A DNA stretch of 64,000 bases, from the NCBI RefSeq assembly GCF_001999905.1, contig NZ_CP019640.1, forward strand, positions 338,501-402,500, written 5' to 3'. The notes under the pieces are model-generated. The model made no database searches, was not told the DNA's origin, and saw only the letters and a program-made list of their open reading frames with translations. The translations under genes were made by a program, and so were the position numbers. Of the stretch, positions 33,299-42,087 are shown one piece after another; the first letter of the stretch is position 1, and each line of letters starts with the position of its first letter. Source of the DNA: Planococcus lenghuensis (GTDB lineage: Bacteria; Bacillota; Bacilli; Bacillales_A; Planococcaceae).

Positions 33299-33972
33299 CT
33301 ACTCTGAGATCAATTCCGCCTGGATGATGTATCGGTCGGGTGCATCGCCGAAAAAATTGAACGGATAGCAAGTCGTCAGTGTAAGAGTGGCTTCGTCTTT
33401 CTCAACGATGACGGTCCGATCATCTTTATGGGTGATCCAAATTTTATTGATCTGATAGGTGAGTTTCTTCCCTTCATATTCGACAAGCAGCTGATCGGAT
33501 ACTTCCAATTCACCGAGTTGCGCAAAAACAGTATCCCGGTGGCCGCTCATAACCGTATGGCCCGGGCTTCCGGGAACCGTGGTAGTCTCACTGACATACA
33601 GACCGACCCCTTGGCTTAAGACATCCTCATCGGTTCCCCAGTATACGGTGTACTTTTGTTCAATATCCGGAATGAGCAGTGTTGCTGCTTCTGCTCCGAG
33701 TGTGTGTTCCACATCCGCGGTCAGGACAGGAGCAGCAGCGGCCGGCTCCGGCTCAATTCCAGATTCCGATTCAGGTGCCGGTTCGGATACACTCGGTTGG
33801 GCGGATGGGGAGCTGGCTCTGCCTCTGTGACAGTTTCACTTTCCTTGAACGTCTGAACCTCTTCAATACTCAAGTCCTGAGCAGCTGTCTGTCCGCCGTA
33901 CCATTGCCAAAAATTATACAATCCCATGCCAAGTCCGATCAGTAATAAACAAAGTCCAAGCCAGCGTCTCAT
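33299..33972 (-). pseudogene. Class D-like sortase, split by a one-base frameshift
   Basis: The N-terminal part (33972 downward, MRRWLGLCLLLIGLGMGLYN) supplies the membrane anchor and start of an acidic/proline linker. The catalytic part (to 33299) holds the sortase motifs MSGHRDTVF (His), TLTTCYPF (Cys) and DRYIIQ (Arg). The frames differ. Restoring one C on the coding strand in the run at 33807-33810 (four G on the plus strand) joins EAEPAP to PSAQPSVSEPAP and gives a protein of about 224 residues. A real mutation, phase variation or a sequencing error are all possible. The neighbour upstream encodes an LPDTA protein, its likely substrate. Confidence 0.85.
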
Positions 33973-34021
33973 CGCCTCATCACCTCACAGGAAAACGGCA
34001 GGGAACACCTGCCGTTTTAAA

Positions 34022-34756
34022 CTATGCTTGTGTTTTTCCTTCTTTACGGCGGAGCATCAAGAGTGCGCCTGCTCCCGCAATGGCTGTACCGAACAGCATC
34101 ATCAATGGGTTACTTGTTGCTGTGTCCGGGAGTGGTTCACCTTCTTCTTCATCTTCGTCAGCAGCTGCTTCGTCTTCATCAGTTGCTTCGTTTTCATCAA
34201 TTGCTTCTTCTTCCTCATTACCCTCTTCGTCGTCATTCCAATCAGCGACAAAGGCATCATATTCATCAGCCGTCACTTCACATGGAATGCCGTCGTCATC
34301 GCCATCGAGGCGGTGCGGATCATTATCAGCGCTGTATCCGTTTGTAAACCAGAAATCCAATGCATCTTCATGTGTGGCAAAGTAGTCGCAGTCTCTGTCG
34401 TTTGTGACTGTATCTTCTGTGTCTTCGGAAGCGGCGTCTTCATCAGTCTCTTCTTCATCTGTCGTTCCTTCTACTGGATCTTCAGTGTCAGTTCCGGCTT
34501 CCTGCTCTGCCGCATAGGCATCGAAGTCAGCTTGTAGTACTTCACAAGGAAGTCCATCTGCGTCGCCATCCAAATTATGCGGGTCATTCTCTGCATCGAA
34601 ATCATTCTCATACCAGAGTTCCACGAGACCCTCAGTATCCCCTTCGAAATCACCGCAGTTCAACGTGTCTTCGATGTGATTGTCTGCACTTACCCCAGTT
34701 GCGAATCCCAAGGCCAAAAACGAACCGATGAGCCATGCTGTTAACTTATTCTTCAT
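34022..34756 (-). CDS. Sortase-anchored surface protein with two excalibur calcium-binding domains
   Basis: The 244-residue protein has a signal peptide (to about residue 25, GVSADN). Two excalibur domains follow (about 30-80 and 118-165), each with a first-cysteine motif (CGDF, CDYF) and a D-x-D-x-D-G-x-x-C-E loop (LDGDADGLPCE, LDGDDDGIPCE). Then come an extremely acidic Glu/Asp spacer and a cell-wall sorting signal: LPDTA at 209-213, a hydrophobic segment and RRKEGKTQA. LPxTA is the signal class of class D sortases. The excalibur loop resembles EF-hand calcium sites. It lies 49 nt upstream of the broken sortase gene, so the pair forms one unit. Confidence 0.9.
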   Translation of the reverse strand: MKNKLTAWLIGSFLALGFATGVSADNHIEDTLNCGDFEGDTEGLVELWYENDFDAENDPHNLDGDADGLPCEVLQADFDAYAAEQEAGTDTEDPVEGTTDEEETDEDAASEDTEDTVTNDRDCDYFATHEDALDFWFTNGYSADNDPHRLDGDDDGIPCEVTADEYDAFVADWNDDEEGNEEEEAIDENEATDEDEAAADEDEEEGEPLPDTATSNPLMMLFGTAIAGAGALLMLRRKEGKTQA

Positions 34757-34908
34757 CGTTTTTCTCCTTTCTTTCTGCGTATTTTATGTAGCTCATCCAT
34801 AACTTAAACGATATGAGACAATTTGTAAAATGAAAACATGGATAATTCGGAATACTTGCAGGGAAACAGGAAAAATTTCGCATGAAAAATACCAATCCAT
34901 ACAAAAAT

Positions 34909-34936
34909 AAGCTCTCTCCCGATTGGGAGAGAGCTT
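34909..34936 (-). terminator. Terminator of the cold-shock gene
   Basis: AAGCTCTCTCCC-GATT-GGGAGAGAGCTT is a perfect 12-bp stem. The minus strand continues with TATTTTTG. Confidence 0.85.
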
Positions 34937-34956
34937 ATGAAAGGTTGTTGGTTGAA

Positions 34957-35157
34957 TTACAGTTTAACTACGTTAGAAGCCTGCAGGCCACGCTGACCTT
35001 GCTCGATGTCGAAAGATACGTCCTGTCCTTCGTCCAATGTTTTGAAACCTTCGCCTTGGATTGCTGAGAAGTGTACGAATACATCGTCTCCGCCGTCGCG
35101 CTCGATAAATCCGAAGCCTTTTTCTGAATTAAACCATTTCACTTTACCTTGTTCCAT
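34957..35157 (-). CDS. Cold-shock protein, CspA/CspB family
   Basis: The 66-residue single cold-shock domain has RNP1 KGFGFIE and RNP2 VFVHFSAI, starting [14 protein letters not shown]. These proteins bind single-stranded RNA/DNA and act as RNA chaperones during cold shock and growth. The start ATG follows GAGGAGGAAAC. The roughly 180 bases upstream would be the long 5' leader usual for csp genes; it is AT-rich, but I did not identify a clear cold box. It has its own terminator. Confidence 0.96.
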   Translation of the reverse strand: MEQGKVKWFNSEKGFGFIERDGGDDVFVHFSAIQGEGFKTLDEGQDVSFDIEQGQRGLQASNVVKL

Positions 35158-35363
35158 GTTTGTTTCCTCCTCGTGTACAATTACTCGTACACATTGTGTT
35201 ACTATCCTTGCTCAAACTCTTCGAAAATTATCCGAACAAAAATAATCCTTTTTAAATATAACACCCTATTTCAGGAATTGCAACCAATAAGGAAAACTTA
35301 GAGGAATTCTTTTTTTACAGGGATTGCGTATACTAAAGAAAAAAGGGGAATGGAGAAGAAAAC

Positions 35364-35906
35364 ATGAACAAGATTATGGTGATCGGTGTCTCAGCAGGTG
35401 CAGGGAAATCAACGTTTGCAAGGGAATTAGGTGTCCGGACCGGCCTGCCGGTCCACCACCTGGATGCTCATTTCTGGAATGCCGGATGGGTGGAATCGAC
35501 TCCGGAAGAATTCATTGAAAAAACGGCGATTCTCCTGCGGGAAAAGGAATGGATCATCGATGGGAATTACAGCGCAACCTTTGAGATGCGGGCGGCTGAA
35601 GCAGATACGATGATTTATCTGGAATTGCCGCTTCGGGTCTGTCTGTACCGGGTGCTGAAGCGCTGGGTCAGCAATCTCGGCCATACGCGTCCGGATATGC
35701 CCGAGAGCTGTGAAGAGAAGATGGACAAGGAATTTCTTTCATTCATCATCCGGACGTACGCAACGCGAAAAGTGAAGATGCGGCACCGGCTTCAGCAATT
35801 TGAAGAAGCACGACCCGGCAACCGTTCAATCATACTGAGAGGCAAGCGGCAAATCGAAGGATTTTTGGATACGTTTCCTGTAATGAAAGGTGGATTTAGT
35901 GAATAA
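35364..35906 (+). CDS. P-loop kinase-like protein (topology modulation protein / FlaR family)
   Basis: The 180-residue protein starts MNKIMVIGVSAGAGKSTFAR with a Walker A GVSAGAGKS. It continues with LPVHHLDAHFWNAGWV, WIIDGNYSATFEMRAAEADT and YLELPLRVCLYRVLKRW. This matches the adenylate-kinase-like family annotated as DNA topology modulation protein, whose true substrate is not known. The gene overlaps the next by 8 nt. The start follows GGGGAATGGAG. Confidence 0.85.
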   Translation: MNKIMVIGVSAGAGKSTFARELGVRTGLPVHHLDAHFWNAGWVESTPEEFIEKTAILLREKEWIIDGNYSATFEMRAAEADTMIYLELPLRVCLYRVLKRWVSNLGHTRPDMPESCEEKMDKEFLSFIIRTYATRKVKMRHRLQQFEEARPGNRSIILRGKRQIEGFLDTFPVMKGGFSE

Positions 35907-36633
35907 GTTAAAAGAAGGCATGATTATAAATCAACGTACAGGTGAAAGTGAGTCGTTCTATATCCGGTGCCTGGCTGTTGCCGACTTGCCGATTATCGAA
36001 GAGATGCAACAGGAAGTGATTCATGCAGTAACGGTGCAGGATCAGTTGCAGCCGCTGACAACGGAAGAGTTTTTATTTATTCTGAATGGCCGGGGACTCA
36101 TGGTCGGCGCATTCACGGAAGAAAAATTAATCGGATTCCGGGCGCTGCTGATCCCGCCGCTGGACGAAGAGCATCTGGGACGGGATTTTGGACTTCCTGA
36201 TGAAGAATTACCGCGCGTGCTCTATCAGGAGTTGTCTGCTGTCCTTCCAGCGTATCGCGGAAACCGACTGCAGCAGCAAATGGCCCGCATTGTAATGGAG
36301 CAAGTGCCGAACCTGGAAGGGGATTTTCGCTATATAGCCTGCACGGTCGCACCGATGAATATCCCAAGCATGAAAGATAAAATTGCCCAAGGTATGCACA
36401 TCGCTGCTTTAAAGGAGAAATACAGCAGCATGCTGCGCTATATTTTCGTGAAGGACTTGGAACAGGAACAGGTGGAATATACCGGACACATTGCGGTGCC
36501 GGCAGAAGACCTTGAACGGCAGCAGGAACTGCTTACAGATAATTATGTTGGTGTTGGCATAACGCCGGCTAACGGAAGTTTCAGCCTCGATTTTGCAAAA
36601 AGGAGTATGGAAGACGGTTCGGCTGAAGAATAG
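35899..36633 (+). CDS. GNAT-fold hypothetical protein
   Basis: The best start is GTG 35899, six bases after AAAGGTGG and overlapping the upstream stop. The 244-residue protein has an acetyltransferase-like layout: YIRCLAVADLPIIEEMQQE, MVGAFTEEKLIGFRALLIPP, and AYRGNRLQQQMARIVME in place of the usual R-x-x-G-x-G loop. The acetyl-CoA loop is degenerate (RGNRLQ), so catalytic activity is uncertain. It probably shares a transcript with the P-loop kinase gene. Confidence 0.7.
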   Translation: MNKLKEGMIINQRTGESESFYIRCLAVADLPIIEEMQQEVIHAVTVQDQLQPLTTEEFLFILNGRGLMVGAFTEEKLIGFRALLIPPLDEEHLGRDFGLPDEELPRVLYQELSAVLPAYRGNRLQQQMARIVMEQVPNLEGDFRYIACTVAPMNIPSMKDKIAQGMHIAALKEKYSSMLRYIFVKDLEQEQVEYTGHIAVPAEDLERQQELLTDNYVGVGITPANGSFSLDFAKRSMEDGSAEE

Positions 36634-36762
36634 GGAATACAAGATAGAACTGATGGAAAAGGACAGCCGCTTGTCCTCTGTCTCAGTCTGCTGATCTGTT
36701 GGCAGATAGTGGAGTAGTCTTTGGTGACAATTAAAAGAAATCGACTGGGAGGCGCCACCGCC

Positions 36763-38253
36763 ATGAATCTATCATTCGATAAGGATTTCCCTATCCGGTC
36801 ACTCAGCTTTCACGGCCCTATTCAGCAGGAAATTTCATCAGTCATTTATAATTCCGAAAATGTAACAGATGGGGCGGTGTTCGTCTGTATTCCAGGAGAA
36901 AACACGGACGGCCATTTCTATATTGAAGAAGCGGTCGCAAAAGGGGCGGCTGTGATCATCGGCTCTGATGCTGTTGTTCTGGATTCATATAAGAACCGGT
37001 TTGAAAATGTGACGTTTGCGCTGGTGGAAGATCCCCGTGAGGCTTTGGCACTTTTCTCGATCGCGCTGTCAGAAGTTGTACAGGACCGGTTGGTCAAAGT
37101 GGGGATTACCGGAACAAACGGCAAGACGACGGTTGCAGCTTATGTGCGTAATCTGTTCAATCTGGTCGGGATGCCGTGCGGACTTGTCGGCACAAACGGG
37201 GTATACACATCTAAGTCAAAGCTGGCATTTAAAAAAACAACGCCTATCAAACCGTTGTCTGCTGATCTGCACCGGATTTTTTCGATCCTTACCGAACATG
37301 GAGATGAAGCGGTGTCGATGGAAGTCACATCGATCGCGCTTGATCAGAAACGGACGTACGGCGTGGAATTTGAAGTCGCTGTCCATACGAACCTGTCGGA
37401 AGAACATTTGGAATATCATAAGACAATTGCTTGCTACCGGCAGGCCAAGCTGAAACTGTTCAGCCAGACTAAAAAGGCTGTAGTGAATCTGGATGACCGG
37501 GGCATGGCTCGGGAAATACTTGAAACTGCCGATTGCCCGATTCTGACATACAGCCAGAAACCAGGCCGGGGCGCGCATTTGACATGGACTAACGTTCGGC
37601 ATACAGCAGAAGGCATGAGGTTTGATCTGATTTGGCAGGGAGATACCCATTCGGTTACCATGCCGCTGTTCGCTGATTATAATGTGGGAAACATGGCTGC
37701 TGCCATCGGAGCGCTGCTGCAGGCCGACATCCCAATGGAGCGTGTCTTGCCTATCCTGCCTGAAGTGGAGCGGGTGGAAGGCCGATTCCAGCTTATCAAC
37801 GGCCCGGAAGAACGCAGAATCATTATCGATTATGCCCATACACCCGTCGCGCTCAATAAAGTCCTGAAAGCCTCAAATGAGTTGAAACATAACCGGCTGA
37901 TTGCATTGATTGCAGGCATCGGTATCCGGGATTTTGGAAAAATGCCGAAAATGGCCAGGGCAGCCGAAGGGAAGGCGGACGTGCTGGTCGTCACCGTCGA
38001 TCATCCGGGTGATCACGAGCCGGAAGTGGTTATCAATGAAGTGATGAAAGGTTTTTCCATCCCGCATAAGCAGCAGGTAATGACGGCGATGACGAGAAAA
38101 GCAGCGGTTGAAGCGGCGCTGCAGGAAAGTGGGCCCGGGGATATCATATTGCTGACGAGCGGCTGCATTAACGGCGCACAGATCATCAAAGGCGAATATG
38201 TGCCACATTCAGATGAAGAAATCATTGATCAATTCTTTCTGGCGCAAAGGTGA
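36763..38253 (+). CDS. MurE-like Mur ligase, divergent
   Basis: ATG 36763 follows GGGAGGCGCC. The 496-residue protein has the three Mur ligase domains: the ATP site GITGTNGKTT at 114-123, the MurE-type KTTPIKPLSADLHRI and SMEVTSIALDQKRTYGVEF, TNLSEEHLEYH, and the carbamylated-lysine region YRQAKLKLF. The C-terminal domain is unusual. The amino-acid-selecting motif (DNPR in DAP-adding enzymes) reads DHPGDHEP, and the usual GKGHE-like motif reads SGCINGAQ. It may add a different amino acid, or be a MurE paralogue acting on another substrate. No other mur or division gene is adjacent. fumC follows. Confidence 0.8.
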   Translation: MNLSFDKDFPIRSLSFHGPIQQEISSVIYNSENVTDGAVFVCIPGENTDGHFYIEEAVAKGAAVIIGSDAVVLDSYKNRFENVTFALVEDPREALALFSIALSEVVQDRLVKVGITGTNGKTTVAAYVRNLFNLVGMPCGLVGTNGVYTSKSKLAFKKTTPIKPLSADLHRIFSILTEHGDEAVSMEVTSIALDQKRTYGVEFEVAVHTNLSEEHLEYHKTIACYRQAKLKLFSQTKKAVVNLDDRGMAREILETADCPILTYSQKPGRGAHLTWTNVRHTAEGMRFDLIWQGDTHSVTMPLFADYNVGNMAAAIGALLQADIPMERVLPILPEVERVEGRFQLINGPEERRIIIDYAHTPVALNKVLKASNELKHNRLIALIAGIGIRDFGKMPKMARAAEGKADVLVVTVDHPGDHEPEVVINEVMKGFSIPHKQQVMTAMTRKAAVEAALQESGPGDIILLTSGCINGAQIIKGEYVPHSDEEIIDQFFLAQR

Positions 38254-38312
38254 GCGATTTTGTTTATAATAGAGGAGTAGCTTGAATTGAGTGAGTAAAT
38301 GGAGGGAAAAGA

Positions 38313-39698
38313 ATGGAATTCCGTACGGAAAAAGATACAATTGGTGAAATTCAAGTCCCGGCCGATAAATTATGGGGAGCACAGACGCAGCGCAGCAAAC
38401 AAAACTTTGCAATCGGCACAGAAAAGATGCCGCATGAGGTTGTCATGGCGTTTGCTCAGCTGAAAAAAGCGACGGCAAAAGCGAATCACAAACTCGGTAA
38501 ACTGTCCGATGCAAAAATGGAAGCAATCGCGGCAGCGGCTGATGAAGTGATTGCCGGAAAGTGGAACGACCATTTCCCGCTTGTTGTCTGGCAGACAGGC
38601 AGCGGCACGCAGTCCAATATGAACATGAACGAAGTGCTGGCAAGACGCGGAAACGAATTGCTGGAAGAACAGGGTTCAGACGAACGGTTGCATCCGAACG
38701 ATGACGTTAACATGTCTCAGAGCTCGAATGATACATATCCGACGGCTATGCATGTGGCTGGCGTACTGGCAGTGACGGAACAGCTGCTGCCGGCGATTGA
38801 GCGGCTGCAGAAAACACTCGCAGAAAAGTCGGAGAATTTCAACGACATCATCAAAATCGGACGGACGCACCTGCAGGATGCAACCCCGCTGACGCTCGGT
38901 CAGGAAATCAGCGGCTGGCACCAGATGCTTGTGAAGTCATCACGCATGATCCAGGCAAGTGTCGATGAAATGCGGGAACTGGCAATCGGCGGCACAGCAG
39001 TTGGCACAGGGATCAACGCAGACCCGCGCTTTGGCGGACTGGTGGCGGATTTCATTGCCGAGGCAGTCGGTACGGAATTCACATCCGCTGAGAATAAATT
39101 CCATGCATTGACGAGTCATGATGAAATGGTCTTCGTTCACGGTGCCATTAAAGCACTGGCGGCAGACGCCATGAAAATCGCCAATGATGTTCGCTGGCTT
39201 GCGAGCGGACCACGAAGCGGTATCGGTGAAATCACAATTCCGGCGAATGAACCGGGCAGCTCGATCATGCCGGGTAAAGTGAATCCGACACAAAGCGAAG
39301 CATTGACGATGGTTGCGGTTCAAGTTATGGGGAACGATGCAGCGATCGGTTTCGCGGCGAGCCAAGGGAATTTTGAACTGAATGTCTTCAAACCGGTCAT
39401 TGCCTATAACTTCCTGCAGTCCGTGCGGCTCTTGGCGGACAGCCTGGTCAGCTTTGACGAGAATTGTGCAATTGGCATTGAAGCGAATCTTGAAGTGATT
39501 GAAAATCACGTAAAAAATTCTCTCATGCTCGTAACAGCATTAAACCCGCACATCGGCTATGAAAAAGCGGCGAAAATTGCCAAGCAGGCTCATGAAAAAG
39601 GCACGACACTGAAAGAGTCGGCAGTGGAATCAGGACACCTGACTGCTGAACAATTCGATGAATGGGTCCGACCGGAAAACATGGTCGGTCAAAAATAA
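38313..39698 (+). CDS. fumC: Fumarate hydratase, class II
   Basis: The 461-residue protein has the class II fumarase/aspartase signature [11 protein letters not shown], with [26 protein letters not shown] and [16 protein letters not shown]. It reversibly hydrates fumarate to malate in the TCA cycle. Unlike class I it has no iron-sulphur cluster. The start follows ATGGAGGGAAAAG. It is transcribed alone with a strong terminator. Length matches the family. Confidence 0.96.
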   Translation: MEFRTEKDTIGEIQVPADKLWGAQTQRSKQNFAIGTEKMPHEVVMAFAQLKKATAKANHKLGKLSDAKMEAIAAAADEVIAGKWNDHFPLVVWQTGSGTQSNMNMNEVLARRGNELLEEQGSDERLHPNDDVNMSQSSNDTYPTAMHVAGVLAVTEQLLPAIERLQKTLAEKSENFNDIIKIGRTHLQDATPLTLGQEISGWHQMLVKSSRMIQASVDEMRELAIGGTAVGTGINADPRFGGLVADFIAEAVGTEFTSAENKFHALTSHDEMVFVHGAIKALAADAMKIANDVRWLASGPRSGIGEITIPANEPGSSIMPGKVNPTQSEALTMVAVQVMGNDAAIGFAASQGNFELNVFKPVIAYNFLQSVRLLADSLVSFDENCAIGIEANLEVIENHVKNSLMLVTALNPHIGYEKAAKIAKQAHEKGTTLKESAVESGHLTAEQFDEWVRPENMVGQK

Positions 39699-39707
39699 AT
39701 AGCAGGT

Positions 39708-39742
39708 AGAAGCGGCTCCGGAGATGGAGCCGCTTCTTTTTA
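39708..39742 (+). terminator. Terminator after fumC
   Basis: AGAAGCGGCTCC and GGAGCCGCTTCT pair with a short loop, followed by a T-run. Confidence 0.88.
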
Positions 39743-39792
39743 AGTGAACAGAAAAGTGTATCACCTAACCCAAGTCGCTATAAGCGTATTTC

Positions 39793-39821
39793 TTCACTTT
39801 GCTAAAGTGGCGTCTTATACT
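39793..39821 (+). promoter_or_regulatory. hxlAB promoter with a dyad in its spacer
   Basis: TTCACT, a 17-nt spacer and TATACT form a plausible SigA promoter. CACTTT-GCT-AAAGTG (39795-39809) is a perfect dyad overlapping the -35 and spacer, a candidate site for the formaldehyde-responsive regulator. Confidence 0.5.
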
Positions 39822-39860
39822 GATATAGTGACAAATTATAATTTAGAAGGAGAATTATGG

Positions 39861-40502
39861 ATGAAACTACAACTAGCGTTAGACTTAGTGAACATTCCTG
39901 AAGCCGTTGAACTCGTAAGAGAAGTAGCGGAACATATTGATATTGTAGAGCTTGGCACGCCGGTTATTAACCGGGAAGGACTTAAAGCGGTAACAGAGTT
40001 AAAGAATGCATTTCCTGACTTAACGATCCTGGCCGACGTTAAAATTATGGACGCTGCCGGCTATGAAGTGGCTCAAGCTTCTGCAGCAGGTGCGGATATC
40101 GTGACGATTCTGGCACAGGCGGAAGACGCGTCGATCAAAGGTGCTGTTGAAGAAGCAAAAAAACAAGGCAAGAAGATCCTCGTGGATATGATTGCTGTAA
40201 AAGATATTAAAACACGCGCTGCTGAAATTGATGCATTGGGTGCTGATTATATCTGTGTTCACACTGGATATGACCTTCAGGCGGAAGGCAAAGATTCATT
40301 CGAAGACCTGCGTACGATTAAGGGCGTAGTGAAAAATGCCAAAACAGCAATCGCCGGCGGTATTAAACTGGAAACCTTACCGGAAGTGATTGAAGCGCAG
40401 CCTGATCTTGTTATTGTAGGCGGCGGCATTACAAGCAAAGAAAACAAAGAAGAAGCTGCTGCGCAAATCCGCCAGTTGATCAACGAAGGTGCAACTGTCT
40501 GA
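39861..40502 (+). CDS. hxlA: 3-hexulose-6-phosphate synthase
   Basis: ATG 39861 after GAAGGAGAATTATGG gives 213 residues; the longer frame upstream is promoter. The protein is an OMP-decarboxylase-fold barrel: MKLQLALDLVNIPEAVELV, DIVELGTPVI, ILADVKIMDAAGYEV with catalytic D-x-K-x-x-D, and PDLVIVGGGITSKEN. It condenses formaldehyde with ribulose 5-phosphate, the first step of the ribulose monophosphate pathway. In non-methylotrophic Bacillus this detoxifies formaldehyde. It is followed immediately by hxlB. Confidence 0.95.
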   Translation: MKLQLALDLVNIPEAVELVREVAEHIDIVELGTPVINREGLKAVTELKNAFPDLTILADVKIMDAAGYEVAQASAAGADIVTILAQAEDASIKGAVEEAKKQGKKILVDMIAVKDIKTRAAEIDALGADYICVHTGYDLQAEGKDSFEDLRTIKGVVKNAKTAIAGGIKLETLPEVIEAQPDLVIVGGGITSKENKEEAAAQIRQLINEGATV

Positions 40503-40503
40503 T

Positions 40504-41058
40504 ATGCAGACAATAGCTTACACCAATGAAATTCTGTCGGAGCTTACTCGCACGCTGAAGCAAGTCGATGAACAGGAAACCGAGCAATTGACAGAAGCAG
40601 TCTGGAATGCCGGGAAGGTCTTTGTCGCTGGCGGCGGCCGCTCAGGTTTCATGGCAAAAGCTTTTGTGATGCGTCTCATGCATATCGGTCTTAATCCATA
40701 TGTTGTCGGAGAAACGGTAACACCTAATTTGGAACCGGGCGATTTATTTATCATTGGTTCCGGTTCAGGTGAGACGAAAAGTCTCGTTATGATGACTGAA
40801 AAGGCGAAAGACATTGGTGCGACAATTGCGGCTGTAACAACAAATCCCGGCTCATCAATCGGTCAGTTGGCTGATATCCACGTTAATGTGCCGGCACAGG
40901 CAAAAGGGGAAAATACGAGCGGCAAGTCGGTGCAGCCGATGGGTTCCCTCTTCGAACAAGCTTTATTATTGATCTATGATGCTGTTGTGATGCGGCTTAT
41001 GGAGAAAAAAGAAACCAGTTCAGGAACGATGTATGGCAGACATGCCAACCTTGAATAG
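40504..41058 (+). CDS. hxlB: 6-phospho-3-hexuloisomerase
   Basis: ATG 40504 lies one base after the hxlA stop; GAAGGTG inside hxlA is the likely ribosome site. The 184-residue SIS-domain protein has KVFVAGGGRSGFMAKAFVMR, FIIGSGSGETKSL and AAVTTNPGSSIGQLADI. It isomerises 3-hexulose 6-phosphate to fructose 6-phosphate. With HxlA it forms the complete formaldehyde-fixing pair. No hxlR regulator gene lies next to it, unlike B. subtilis. A terminator follows. Confidence 0.95.
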   Translation: MQTIAYTNEILSELTRTLKQVDEQETEQLTEAVWNAGKVFVAGGGRSGFMAKAFVMRLMHIGLNPYVVGETVTPNLEPGDLFIIGSGSGETKSLVMMTEKAKDIGATIAAVTTNPGSSIGQLADIHVNVPAQAKGENTSGKSVQPMGSLFEQALLLIYDAVVMRLMEKKETSSGTMYGRHANLE

Positions 41059-41065
41059 GGTAAAG

Positions 41066-41106
41066 AAAAAGCAGTGCTTTTCAATAAAGAGAAGCACTGC
41101 TTTTTC
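41066..41106 (+). terminator. Terminator after hxlAB
   Basis: AAAAAGCAGTGCTTTT pairs with GAAGCACTGCTTTTT through a 10-nt loop, followed by CTG. Confidence 0.85.
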
Positions 41107-41238
41107 TGTTCCTTATCGAAATTAGACAAAGAAAGCACGTTGCTTTAGGGTGAGAGTATCAGATAATGATAGAGAGTACAGGAATTTGTCACAAGACGGC
41201 GAATTCGGACTTAAGATAATAGAACAGAGGTGGAATGG

Positions 41239-41901
41239 ATGCAAAGAGCGTTTATTGTAAGCTGGAGCGGCGGTAAAGATTCAGCACTTGCCTATTACCG
41301 TGCAGTTATGGAAGGTCATGTGCCGCTAGCCCTGCTGACGATGTTTGAAGAAGATGGCGAGCGTTCCCGGTCACACGGCTTGCCACTTGAAGTACTGGAA
41401 GCCCAGGCGGCGCACATGGGGCTGCCGCTCGCAGTCGGCAAGGCCAGCTGGAGCAATTACGAAGAAGAATTTAAAAAGAAATTGAAAGCGTTCCGCGAGC
41501 AAGGTATCGAGATGGGCGTGTACGGAGACATTGACTTGGAAGACCATAAACAATGGGTGGAGAACGTCAGTGAAGCGGCCGGCATGGAAGCCTATCATCC
41601 ATTGTGGCAGGAGCCGCGGCTTGCACTCCTTGAGCAATTGCTGGAAGAGGAATTCGAAGCGGTGATCACCGTGGTGGATACAACCCGGATGAGCGAGAAG
41701 TACCTCGGCAAAACATTGACGGCTGAGCTCATCAAGGAATTGGAAAGCCTTGGCATTGATGCATGCGGTGAAGAAGGCGAATTTCACACAGTGATTGTGG
41801 ATGGACCGATTTTTGTGGAACGGGTGCCGCTTATGTTCGGTGATGTGCTGACGGTCGGTAATCATAGGATGCTCGACGTGAAATTGCAGACTGAGGAATG
41901 A
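41239..41901 (+). CDS. Diphthine-ammonia-ligase-like ATP pyrophosphatase (PP-loop)
   Basis: ATG 41239 lies five bases after AGAGGTGG. The 220-residue protein has the PP-loop AFIVSWSGGKDSALAYYRAV and the family motifs SRSHGLPLEVLEAQA, VYGDIDLEDHKQWVE, YHPLW and CGEEGEFHTVIVDGP. The family covers eukaryotic diphthamide synthetase Dph6. Bacteria lack diphthamide, so the substrate here must differ and is unknown. It is monocistronic, ending at a hairpin. Confidence 0.88.
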   Translation: MQRAFIVSWSGGKDSALAYYRAVMEGHVPLALLTMFEEDGERSRSHGLPLEVLEAQAAHMGLPLAVGKASWSNYEEEFKKKLKAFREQGIEMGVYGDIDLEDHKQWVENVSEAAGMEAYHPLWQEPRLALLEQLLEEEFEAVITVVDTTRMSEKYLGKTLTAELIKELESLGIDACGEEGEFHTVIVDGPIFVERVPLMFGDVLTVGNHRMLDVKLQTEE

Positions 41902-41923
41902 AGATGTCCATTTGGAAGTATAA

Positions 41924-41960
41924 GAAAAGCGGCTCGCCTTTTAAGGTGGAGCCGCTTTTC
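41924..41960 (+). terminator. Terminator after the PP-loop gene
   Basis: GAAAAGCGGCTC and GAGCCGCTTTTC form a 12-bp stem. The U-tract is short and lies within the stem end. Confidence 0.7.
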
Positions 41961-42087
41961 AAGTTAAAGCAATTAAGCATCACCCCGACTGATACTGATA
42001 ATCTTAAGAATTTCTTCATATTCCCGCTGCCTTTCCCTTAAGAATTAACGGCTACACTGAGTACAGATTCAGAAGGGAGCGATAAGA

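Noticed and set aside
39744..39860. Longer N terminus for HxlA
   Set aside because: This stretch holds the promoter elements; the ATG at 39861 has a strong ribosome site and fits the family length.
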